NCBI GenBank assembly: GCA_037044905.1
Contig: JBAOKB010000157.1
Span: 36,047-100,046 of the forward strand
Reading direction: 5' to 3'
Length of the DNA: 64,000 bases
Source of the DNA: Hortaea werneckii
Taxonomy: Eukaryota; Ascomycota; Dothideomycetes; Mycosphaerellales; Teratosphaeriaceae
Shown here: positions 10,516-20,125 of the stretch, in pieces
How positions within the stretch are numbered: the stretch's first letter is position 1
Layout of the letters: the number at the start of each line of letters is the position of its first letter
Position numbers and translations under genes: made by a program
The notes under the pieces: generated by a model
Seen by the model: only the letters and a program-made list of their open reading frames with translations
Database searches by the model: none
What the model was told of the DNA's origin: nothing

Positions 10516-11307
10516 ATGACCACCCCCTTCGCCAGCAACACCATCCGCTCCGCCCACCGCTGCCTTTCCGCCGCCAACCCATCCGCCCCGCCTACACCTC
10601 CATAATCCCCCACCACCACCAACCCTTCCACACCCGCACAACAGCCACCACCGCCTTCGCCCAAGCCCAATGGAACCACCGCCGACGCACCCCGTCGCGA
10701 CCATCACCCCTTAACCAATCAACCCCGCACCAACAAACAACCCTTCACCACAACCCGCCCCCGCCCAAAAGACCACCATTTCGACACGCTGAAATTCGTC
10801 CAACGCCTCGAAGCCGAAGGCTTCACCGAAGCGCAATCGGCGGCCATGATGCGGGTCCTCCGGACGTAATCGAAGAATCGATCCAGAACCTCACCCGCAC
10901 GATGGTACTGCGCGAAGACCAGGAGAAAGCGACGTACACGCAAAAAGTGGACTTCGCAAATTGCGGTCCGAGTTGTTGTCGGCGGATAGTTCGGAGAGTT
11001 CGCTGACGAGAGGCACGCATGAGCGGCTGACGAATGATCTGGCGAAATTGAATAGTAGGCTCAGGGACGAAGTGCAGCGGACGCAGGCGAGTGTGAGGTT
11101 GGATTTGAATCTCGAGAAGGGAGGATTCGCGAGGAGGCGAATAGTCAGGATCTCAAGATTAAGGAGACGGAGACGCGGATCGAGCAGGAGTGTGCGGCGT
11201 TACGGGAAAGGTTGGAGGCGGTGAAGTTTTCCACGTTGCAGTGGTTGATGGGGGTTTGTACGGGCACGGCGGCGATTATTCTGGGTGTGTGGCGGTTGTT
11301 GATGTGA
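10516..11307 (+). CDS. FMP32: FMP32/MCUR1-like mitochondrial protein (DUF1640), frame-broken
   Basis: Family members are inner-membrane mitochondrial coiled-coil proteins (yeast FMP32; MCUR1/CCDC90 in animals), linked to respiratory-complex assembly. The body is unmistakable: 'HHFDTLKFVQRLEAEGFTEA', 'VIEESIQNLTR', 'THERLTNDLAKLNSRLRDEV', 'TQASVRLDLNLEKGRIREEA', a coiled coil, then a C-terminal membrane segment 'STLQWLMGVCTGTAAIILGV'. To read it, one base must be restored at about 10862 (GG), 10958-10960 (AAA) and 11119-11121 (GGG), each the equivalent of a one-base homopolymer loss. The N-terminus also has a stop (TAA at 10603) in the ATG frame, while another frame there gives a presequence-like 'PFHTRTT'. 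Either a pseudogene or, more likely, error-rich consensus. The start at 10516 is the only reasonable ATG but is not certain. Confidence 0.7.
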
Positions 11308-11364
11308 GCTTATGAGCGCTGCGGAAAGAGGATTAGACGGAGGGGACAAGGGGGATGGAGGTGT

Positions 11365-11405
<41 letters not shown>

Positions 11406-11976
11406 GGGGGACTGGAGGAGGAAGAGGGATTACGGGACCAGGGATCCTTGGATTTCGCGGTTATGGTCGCCTTCCGTGGCGATGATACCGGTTCAGCAAT
11501 GGACAGCGAAACCCATGGGTGAATTCAATCACCCTCAATATCCCCCAATATCCGCCACTAGAAGAAAAAAAATGAAAGGTGGAAATTTCATAAGAGGCAG
11601 GAGAGGAATATCTTTTTCATCAAAAATCGTACTTGACCCCATCTTCTTGTCTTTCCCTCGTATGATCAAGATCGGCCGCTCACACATCTCAATTTTGCCC
11701 GCATCACATCGCTGTGAGTATCTTCTTTCTCTCTCAATAAACTGACTAGCCCATTCCCGCATCCCAACCAACGCCATCCCCGCTTTGCCCATTTTCTCTG
11801 CCCATACTACTGTCTTTGCTTCCTGGCCACCTCTCCGTTACTACTACTGCTAGTGCTGCCCCTTCATTAGAGCGACCAGCGCTCAAGATAGAAACACAGG
11901 AGCAAGATCCCGTCCTCAGCATTAAGAAACCCTTCTAGCCCACCCTTCCCCAACCTTTCCGCCCTCCCACCAACAT
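11308..11976. other. Intergenic, FMP32-like / TPS3-like (convergent)
   Basis: About 670 bases containing the poly-G tract described separately, then AT-richer sequence. No gene supported; likely 3' UTRs. Confidence 0.5.
11365..11404. repeat. Poly-G homopolymer, 40 nt
   Basis: An uninterrupted run of 40 G on the + strand, followed by T and five more G, about 60 bases after the stop of the FMP32-like gene. It is far longer than any other G/C run in the window. It could form G-quadruplexes, or its length could be inflated or uncertain in the assembly. Confidence 0.9.
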
Positions 11977-14863
11977 CTACTGCTGCATCCCCACGGCCTC
12001 CCTGCGCGCCTTATTAAAATAATCCATCGGCAACCCCTCCGTCGAAATCTTGCCTAGCTTCTGCAACGCCGTCAGCAGACCCGTCGACCCCTGCGTCAGC
12101 GTCGCGTGGGCCTCGGTGTTGCGCTTGCCGACCGAGACGGTGAAGACGTCGCGGATGACGGCGTGGCGGTGCAGCTCGTTGGCCCAGTGGAAGATGACTT
12201 CGTCCTCGCGGTCGTCGCCGGCGACGAGGAGGAAGTCCGGGGTTTTCTGCCCCGCCGCTCCACCTCCCGCTCGCGCAGCTTGTCGAAGATGTGCGTGGCG
12301 GCTGTGCGTTTGGAGAAGTCGATTTGTTCGATCAGCAGGGCTTTGGGGATGGGCACGGCGTGGATGCGTTGGGATTTGCAGGCGCTGTTGATCTGGTCCG
12401 CGCTTTCGCCTACGAAGCGGATGGCGTTCTCTGGTCGTCGCACTTGTCGTAGCGGAAGAGAAGGCTCGCGCGCCTTTCTTCGATGTAGCTGCCTTCAAGC
12501 CGGTCTTCGTAGTATTTGAGGATGGAGCGGACATCTTGCTTCCATCCTGCGGTCTTGTCGAGATCGACGAATGCTTGCCATTCGTTCTTGTGATCACCGT
12601 ATTCGCGGAGGAAACAACCATTCTCGGCGATCAGACCCAGTGTCGGAAGGGTTCGGAAGGTCGCTTCGACGTCTTCTGGACGACGGCCAGACATGACATA
12701 GATGACGTTCTTGGAGTCTGCCATGAGCTCGTTGATGGCATCCAGCACTCGCTGAGGCGAAGTCAAAGGAATTCCCGTGCTCGTCCGGTGCGGTGCCAGT
12801 GTGCCCTCGTAATCCAGGATGAATATCCGACGATCTGATTCCTTGTATTTTTCGGAAGAGCTTCGTTATAGACAGACGTGGTACAGCGCTGGAAGCTCGC
12901 TGCTGATGCTCTCTCGTAACCTTGACAAGCGTGTTGCTTAGCTCTTGCGCCCAATGACCACCAGTCCGCGTCGTGACAATGTTGTAGAGCCTCTGCCAAT
13001 GGCGAGCTTTGTCTGCTTCTGACATTTCCAGGGCTCGTTTGATCGCTCTAGCCTGCTGTTTGTAGTCCCAAGGATTGATCAGGAGCGCAGCGTCACCCAT
13101 GACAGAAGCACTGCCGGTGAACTCACTCAAGATGAGCGGTCCATGCTGCTTCTCGCCACCGGTTGCTTTGCCATCTTGACAATAGACATATTCGTGTGCC
13201 GTCAAATTCATACCGTCGCGAAGAGCCGTGATCATCAGAACATCAGCGCAGCTGAGCAATGCCATGTATTGCGAGTAGCCGATGTCTTGTTTCAGAAACA
13301 CCAATGGCTGATGTGCTAGGGTAGAATGCACGGAGTCGATACGCGTACAGATGTCTGATACTGTCGTAAGCAGTTCGGATTGCTCATTGGTGGATGTTGC
13401 GACCTGTATCATCACAACCTTTTCTCTCCATTCGGGGTTCTGATTCAGGAACAATTCGTAAGCGAGCAACTTCTGGCGAACGCCACGGACATTGTCCAAT
13501 TTGTCGCGGCCGACAATGACGTGTTTGCCCTTATATCTCTCTTGGATGATGTCGATCCAGTCTTTGACATCCTGTGCTTCCCTCTCCTCTTCGATGATCT
13601 GCGGATAAATCCCGATCGGCGTACATGAGACGTTGACGAAGTGATCATCGAGTTGTACACCCTCTGCAACAGTCTCGACAGTCAGAAGTCGGCTGCAAGT
13701 CTGCAGGAAATGGTTGGCATACTCCTGCGTCTGGAAGGCGATGAGGTTGGCTCCCAGCATTCCGCGAAGTAGCTCCTCTCGCGTTGCTAAGCAGCGAAAG
13801 ACCTCCGATGATGGAAATGCAGTGTGAAGGAAGAAGCCTATCTGAGCGTCTGGCAGCTTCTGACGAATCATAGCAGGGACAAGTAGTAGGTGATAATCGT
13901 GTATCCAGATAGTGTCACCACGCTTGTAGCTCTCAACAATCTTGTCCGCGAATGCTTGGTTGACGTTCCGGTAAAACTCCCAGCTGTGGTCGGCGTAGGC
14001 TTTACTCTTCGGATGGTCAGGCACTTGGTAATGGAAGATAGGCCAGAGGATGACCTTGCAGTAGTGGGCGTAATGGCCGTCAAAGTCTTTGTCGGAAACA
14101 TATACACATTGGCTTTCGTGATCATTAAGTAGTCTGTCGTTGATGTCTTCCTTCAGTGCATCCGAGAGGGAATCGGTCGGGAAGCCAAGGGTGCCTATCC
14201 AAGACACCTCGATCTCGCCATCATCGACAGCGGCCCGGGTGGCGTTGGTCATCCCACCATTGCCCTGAACAGCAGGCACAACGTCCCACAACTTGCCTTC
14301 GTAATACCGGTCGTGGCTCCCAGCACGTGAGCTACGAGATCGCGGGGACGGTCGCTTAGACTGCCTTTTTCTTGACTCCGCACGCTTCTTCTCGAGCTCA
14401 TCGTGCACCTTTGCAAAATCTAAGATGGAGCCGGACGGCAAGGGACCGGCACGTGATTTGGGTTGGTTGAAGATGGCCTGTTTGCCCCAATCTGGCACAT
14501 CTGCGTCGCTGCGCAAAAGTGACTTGGGGTCGACTGGCGTTCCGGCGTGGTTGCTTGAGTGATCCTGAGGGGATTTGGCGAAGAATTTGTCGTTGGTAGT
14601 CACTAGCGGGGTTTGGTTTGGCTCAGGCCCATTCAGCAGACTCGACCTGGTGGGCAGATCTACGGCCGATGCATTTCTTGTAGGCGTGGGTGCTGGAGGC
14701 GGTCTTGCCGCTGGAGTCGGTTCCGCCTCTGGACTGGCAGGCCTTCCATCGAGGTCATCATGGAAGGCGATGGTATATGGTAAAAAGCTATGTCACGTCA
14801 GGAAGGGCTGATCAGCGTAAGCAAGAGGACCGTTACTTACAGTGAGACGACATGCGTCGCCAT
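11977..14863 (-). CDS. TPS3: TPS3/TSL1-like regulatory subunit of the trehalose-6-phosphate synthase/phosphatase complex
   Basis: Exon 1 is only 23 nt (14863-14841: MATHVVSL); a 53-bp intron follows, then 14787-11977. The join gives 'VVSLFLPYTIAFHDD', typical of TPS3/TSL1 N-termini. The GT20 synthase-like domain covers 'GNGGMTNATRAA', 'WIGTLGFPTDSL', 'IWIHDYHLLLVP', 'IGFFLHTAFPSSEVF' and 'LRDGMNLTAHEY'. A HAD phosphatase-like domain follows: 'ILDYEGTLAPH', 'VIYVMSGRR', 'LIAENGCF', 'VAGDDREDE'. Motif I reads DYEGT, with Glu where active trehalose-phosphatases have Asp, and the long charged N-terminus also fits a regulatory TPS3/TSL1 subunit rather than TPS2. Frame breaks lie at 12848-12852 (one extra T on +), about 12431 (one base missing) and 12250-12253 (one C missing). 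Corrected length about 944 aa. Convergent with the FMP32-like gene. Confidence 0.85.
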
Positions 14864-16571
14864 GCTGCCTCGTGAGTGAAGCGAGACGCTCCAAATGGTT
14901 CAGTGCCTGTCGATTGCAGCCGTTGGTACAGCAGGTTGGTAGCTTAGCTCGTTCCTACCAGGCAAAGCTAGCTTGGAAACTTTAAAAAGGTCTGTCTGCC
15001 AATTGATGCAGGATGGGGGCCGCGGGCGTGTTGTTCTTGTTCTTGTGCCTCTTGCAATTGATGGCTGAAGTCGCTAGCAAGTGAGCGAAGGTTGTAGAAG
15101 AAGGTGAAGCCTAGCACGGCGTCTTGTTGCCCTGTATTGGTTGGCGGGTCACTTGTTGTTGCCGTCTTCTGCCCACGTCCATCTTACGCAACGTGCAGAT
15201 AAAAGCCCAAGAGAAACGTCACAAAACAGTAACAGCACCTGCCTTAGCCTGGCTCGCTGGGTTTGCAGAGGCGGGAACTAATTTAGACCCCGTCGGCCGG
15301 CCTGGAACCGGCGCGCTAGAAAGCGCCGAAACTTCTCCAAGGGTCTCGTGTCACTCTCTACATAAACCTGGCCCTACAATTCTCTCCATACCTATGGGTG
15401 AAGTCGGAAGTTGGGCTTCACTACGATAATCCCTTTGGCCTCGATGATAGTAGCGCGATCGTGAACGTGACATCCTGGCCGCGTGACTCGCAGTGCACAT
15501 GACGCAGTTGTACGCAGCCGTGCCCTTTCACTGGCCCTTTCTTACCTATGTCCTATGCAAATTCCCAGACCTTACCTTATGCATGCGGTAGGAGTTACGT
15601 ATATGTGAGGTGAGGGTGTACTGTATACCAATCCGGAGCCCCACACGGCACGAGGAGACGGCTTTCGAGGCGGGCACGGGTAATTCACCTCTGCGTCAAT
15701 CGGCATGCCGAAAGACGTAGCCGTTCGGATCACCGATGGCAATGTTGACGGGACACACCAACTACGTGGTCGGCGTAACCGGCTCGTCATCCGCAGAACG
15801 CAAGCCGGCTGGATTCGTACACGTTCACCATGCCGGAACAAATTCAACTTACACAAGGCAGCCGAGGCAACAGACTGGACCGCCGTATCGATCGCAAGCT
15901 GAATGGTCTATGTTCACAGACCCGAGAAAGAGACCAGTGGAGAAGCCTGCCGAAGAGGTGAAGAGAAAAACTTGTATTACTCCTACGCCTCATTGCGCCC
16001 TCATTACGCCGTACTGCGCCTCTATTGTGCGCCGATGCACCAAGCAAGCCTTGTCGGCAATTCGAATCCCCCTTCCTCCTTTCCTCGTCTGAAGCAAAAC
16101 AATCAAAGCACAAACACAAAGCAACGCTAACCGGAGTGGGAAAGAAAAAGAAGGCCATGGGTATACTATGAAGTACCTTGAACAGCATGCTGGCGGCAAT
16201 GTGGAAGAGTAACAACGCGGGTTCCGGAAATCTATCGGGCTCGCTATGGAGCGGGGGGAAAGCAATCGATCTAGAGGGTAGGTAGTCGGAGGATGCCTGC
16301 GAAAGATGATGGGGAGGGTTCGGTAGCGCTTTCGTTTCGTCGTTATTTGGCGCCGCTTCTTCAGATGCTGGAGGTAGTTCTCCAGAGGATGTCTTCAACC
16401 ATGTGCATGCTGCGTGAGGCTCATATCATGGAGCTATCAAGGCGGTTGTCGCTTGCCTCTCAGTCATCTGTGCCTTGCCGAGTTGCGGTTCTTTGTGTGT
16501 CCATCGCACGACAACGTCGCGGTTGGAACTACGTCGTGGCAAGATACCGCCCGTAGTCTGATGTGTAATTC
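14864..16571. other. Intergenic, TPS3-like / cyclin
   Basis: About 1.7 kb. A 184-codon reading frame on the minus strand (16398-15844) has no recognisable domain, odd composition and no matching splice pattern, so I do not call it. The first part upstream of 14863 should hold the TPS3-like promoter. No RNA gene or repeat seen. Confidence 0.45.
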
Positions 16572-18069
16572 TTAAGCAGCTCTTACGGTCGCTGTGCTAT
16601 CCGAGGAGCTTTCGCTGAAAGATCGTCCAGTCATAGCCTGCGCCTCTTGCTGTTTCTGCGCTACGACTTCTCGCGCGTAAAACTCAACGAGCATCGTGCC
16701 GTAGGCTTCTATCTCTTCCACAGGTACTGAGAGTCGGAAGTCGTTCAGCAGCAGGAATTGCAGCTCAAGGTGGTTCAGCTCTTGTAAGGGCAGACCGCCG
16801 ACCTATAGACATTAGCTACCTTTGTTCCCTTTCAACCAGGATGGAAAGAAAAGACAAACCTTGGCGTAGCGCGAGTTGGTGTAGAAGATATCGGAGAAGA
16901 ACTTGCTGGCGCATGTGACACCGGCAATGACGAGACGGTGGATGTTGAAGCTGTCCACCACGAAGAAATGCGACAGGTTGTATGGATCCATGACGGCTGG
17001 CTCAGGCGGGAATGCCGGGTGATTCCATCCGCTGCGGTCTGCTGTGAGGCGTACCTGGGACGTCTCGCTGGGCAGGCTTTTCCATACCACCCGATGCTGG
17101 AGGCGTAGCTGTTTGCCCGCCTCCCCCTGTACTGGTCGTCACTCCTTCCATCTCATCTGACGAAAGGCTCTCGCTGGAGCTACTTGCGCTCCTGTTCTGA
17201 TCGTACGCATGCTGATTCGCTTCTCTCAATGTCTGCATTGGCCCCGCGTTCACTCTTTCCGTCATTCGGTCAAAGTAGACCAGCAAGCTCAAGAACACCT
17301 CGTAGCTGGTTGGGCAGTACTTGTTAATTCTGCTTAAATAGCTCAAGATGGTGATGCTCGGCACGTTCTTGCCATGAAAGGCAAGCACGCTGCTCGTTTG
17401 CGACGTCAAATGCGACGTGCTTTCCAGATGCGCAGGTTGTCTGTGGAGATGTTCGTGCTGCTGGTCGTTGGTCGTAGTGATCTTGGTGAGTAAGCCCGCA
17501 ACCATCTCTATTATGTGCTCCACCTTCATGTCACTAATCTCGTACTGCGGACTGTCTTCTGCTGCGCCGCCCCTGGACCGAGACCTGCTCCGGCTTCCTA
17601 TCTCTGAGAACGCACCCATGTCCTCTGTCGCAAAGCTCTGGATTTGCTCCAAGTCTCGCACTTTAATCTTCCGCGTTCGTGTGTGCCGCGCGTCGGCTGG
17701 TGTCTCTGTTGCATTGCCCTGCGTTGCCGCTGGCTGCAGGCTTTCGGGCGGTGGCTCAGCATTTGCCGCTAAGGGAGGACTGGGCGGCCGTGGTGTTTGA
17801 TCTGCTACAAATTGATGGTGAGGAGGCGCCCACGGCGCTTGCGGTGCCGTTGGCGCATGTTGTGTCGAAGTGCCTGTGGAGCCAGACGCCCACTGGCTCG
17901 AAGCCGACATAGGCGTATCTGATCGGGAGGGCGTTTGGTTTCGCTTAGGCCTCGGGCTCGAATGTTGCGGCGCGGGTGGTGGCGGCGGCGCTTCGTGGTA
18001 AGGGTAGGTCGTGTGGCTAGGAGAGTGCCCGAAGAATGAATTCACTGCATCAGCTACGATCGAGCCCAT
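16572..18069 (-). CDS. PHO80-like cyclin (Pcl family)
   Basis: Three exons: 18069-17055, 16996-16860 and 16802-16572, introns of 58 and 57 bp; 460 aa. The start is the first in-frame ATG (MGSIVADAVNSFF); reading further upstream would need a non-ATG codon. Residues 1-210 are Pro/Ser/Thr-rich and disordered with an 'SRSRSRSRGG' run. The cyclin fold begins near 'YEISDMKVEHIIEMVAGLL' and contains the PHO80 signature: 'FHGKNVPSITILSYLSRI', 'YCPTSYEVFLSLLVYFDR', then after a Ser-rich insertion and the first intron 'YNLSHFFVVDSFNIHRLVIA', 'TCASKFFSDIFYTNSRYAKV' and 'LPLQELNHLELQFLLLNDF'. Such cyclins bind Pho85-type CDKs in phosphate, glycogen or cell-cycle control; which branch cannot be told. The insertion between the two cyclin halves is unusual in length (about 80 residues). 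Confidence 0.88.
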
Positions 18070-19082
18070 GTTATCGCATCCGGCGAATCGAGAGGAAGCG
18101 TCTGTTAGGCGGGCAATCAGCGTGCTGTTCCTAGATAGAGTCTGTCGCAATGTGTTGGCCGAGGCTGGGCAAGCGGGACGCGGCGTTGGGCTCGTTTGAC
18201 CGTTGCTCGATATCTACACGTGCCGGCATGTGAAGCTGCTGTTTTCTGCTATGTAGGTTTGCCCTGCCTGTGTTCGCCTACATCTGGCAGTGGTGGGATC
18301 TGGCCCGCCTCAGACCTACGGTGCGATACGTACGCCGGTGAAGGGAAGCGTAGTATGTGGCGGATGCGTAAGGTATTGTGAGGCGGTGACGGCAAAAGGT
18401 GTTGATAGGGACTGGTGCAGCTGGCCACCCAAGCGAGCAGCCCCTACCAGACCTCCAGACGCATGCATGTCCACGCAACGCCCAAACAGACGGACAGAAG
18501 GACTCACCTCGTTCATGTCTTTGGTAGCCTGTCCCGCTGTACGCAAAACGAATTGGACAGCGCACGCACGACCAGCACGATGCCTTCCTGGGAGAATGTT
18601 GTACAGGACCGCCTTTCTTCTCAACCAGAAGAGACTCCAAACCCTGGAGACAGCCCACTCGGCAGGGATCGGTGACCCGCACTCGCCGCTTCAATCATCG
18701 GCGTCATAATTTAAGCTTCAACGCCAGCAATACGATAGCGCGGTTCGCCTAAGCTGCTGCTGTATGCCATGCGCACTTTGCTACAAGTTCACATGGTTCT
18801 TGGAAGACTACTTGTACATTTGTAGATGCTATTGGAATGCTTTCGTTACGGAGGCAGCTGGAACAGGGAAGAAGCAGCAAGAAACTCATTCCACCAATCT
18901 CCATCCGTGAAGGTTGTTGGAGCCAAAGTGGACGAGTGTCGCTAGCTTGCATCGGTGAAAGTCGGTTCAATGGCTTCCGAGGATTGCCCTTCTCTTCCAA
19001 CTTCACTATGTATCAGCGGTTTCTCACCTCACCAATTCGCCGAGGGCGTCATAAACCGGTTGTGGCTTTGAGTATCTCAGCC
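18070..19082. other. Intergenic, cyclin promoter to PRE3 3' end
   Basis: About 1 kb. Several 60-140 codon frames on both strands (18196-18709) overlap each other and none looks like a known protein. Likely promoter/leader of the cyclin gene and 3' UTR of PRE3. Confidence 0.5.
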
Positions 19083-19833
19083 TTACGGCTTGTCGGTACC
19101 AGGCCCTTCGTAGTTGCGATCGGGAAGGTACAGGTGGCGCACCGCTCCCGCCTTCGTCAACACCACCATCCTGATAACACCACCGGAGCTACCATCCCAC
19201 TTGATAGCCTCTTGCAGCGCGCCCTTCACAAACTTGATGCCTTCCTGCTCGTCCATGCCTTCCCTCCAGTTTGCATCGCAGTATCCGTAGATGTATGTCG
19301 AACCGGATCCACCAATCGAGTAGGCCTGCTTGTGTAGCGAGCCACCGAGCGGGATCGAGTATACCTGCCCGCCGTGCCTGTGGTCCCAGCCCGCAATGAT
19401 GATACCGGCGCTGAGCATGTTCTTGTTCTCGTAGCATAACTCTTGGAAGAGTGCCGCCGCCGTTTGTGTAGTTGGTGGCTCGTCGTTCGTCACGCCGTAC
19501 ATGTTCAGATGGTATTGTACGATGTCCGCTACCGCCTGTGTGTCGGCCGCCGAGCCAGATCGACAGCACCAAATCGTGTCATGTACTTGTGTAAGTTTGT
19601 CCGTCACTCTGTTTGCGATGTATGCGCCGGTGGTCGTTCTGCTGTCCGCTCCCAGTATCACGCCATCCTTGAAGTTGATCGCCATGATGGAAGTGCCGAG
19701 GTTGACCTCGCCAGATTTCAGGTGGTTCATGTCGACATGAATGCCATCTGCGTTTCGGTCAGTCTCAATGGTGTGTGGAGGTAGGTCTGATTCAAGACAT
19801 GCCTTCACCGATCACTCCTGTTTGGTTGATCAT
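19083..19833 (-). CDS. PRE3: 20S proteasome subunit beta type-1 (PRE3)
   Basis: Two exons: 19833-19809 (25 nt, MINQTGVI) and 19747-19083, joined over a 61-bp intron to give 'DGIHVDMNHLKSGEVNLG'; 229 aa. Beta1 carries the caspase-like (post-acidic) activity of the 20S core. The propeptide ends in G, and the mature protein starts with the catalytic threonine in 'GTSIMAINFKDGVILGADSR'; the Asp and Lys partners lie in the expected places ('GADSRTTTG', 'ANRVTDKLTQVHD'). 'SGSAADTQAVADIVQYHL' and 'SIGGSGSTYIYGYCDANW' are near-invariant in the family. The C-terminus is a few residues longer than in yeast. Head to head with the IRC20-like gene, 292 bp between start codons. Confidence 0.96.
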
Positions 19834-19979
19834 GATGCCGGACTCCGTCGTTGCGCGCGACTATTTCGATAGATGTGTCGGGATAGTGCTCGGAAACTTG
19901 TTTGCGCACGGAGTTGATGGTCGTGTATGGTCTTAGCGACTTTCGTAGTGATAGGCTGCAGAGCGCGCGTGTTCATCAT
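19830..19979 (-). promoter_or_regulatory. Upstream ORF overlapping the PRE3 start (ATGA)
   Basis: A 49-codon frame starts at 19979 (MMNTRALQPITTKV...) and its TGA stop (19832-19830) overlaps the PRE3 start ATG (19833-19831) as ATGA. If the leader begins upstream of 19979, this would make PRE3 translation depend on leaky scanning or reinitiation. Whether the leader is that long cannot be seen from sequence. Confidence 0.4.
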
Positions 19980-20125
19980 GGAGCTGTCCAGCTGCTGCTT
20001 AAGCTTTCGGAACTGACTAAGCGGCTCTATCGATAAGCCCTCGCGTCATGTCTCGTCGACCTTCACATTCACATTCAGCTGCCTTCACACATTGACGCCT
20101 ACCCCTTCGCGGCAGCTTGCCAGCC
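19980..20125. promoter_or_regulatory. Core of divergent PRE3 / IRC20-like promoter
   Basis: Two genes start head to head with 292 bp between their ATGs, so this segment must hold both promoters. I looked for the yeast proteasome element GGTGGCAAA and did not find it. Confidence 0.5.

Noticed and set aside
15844..16398. 184-codon minus-strand frame
   Set aside because: No domain, unusual composition, overlaps equally long frames on the other strand.
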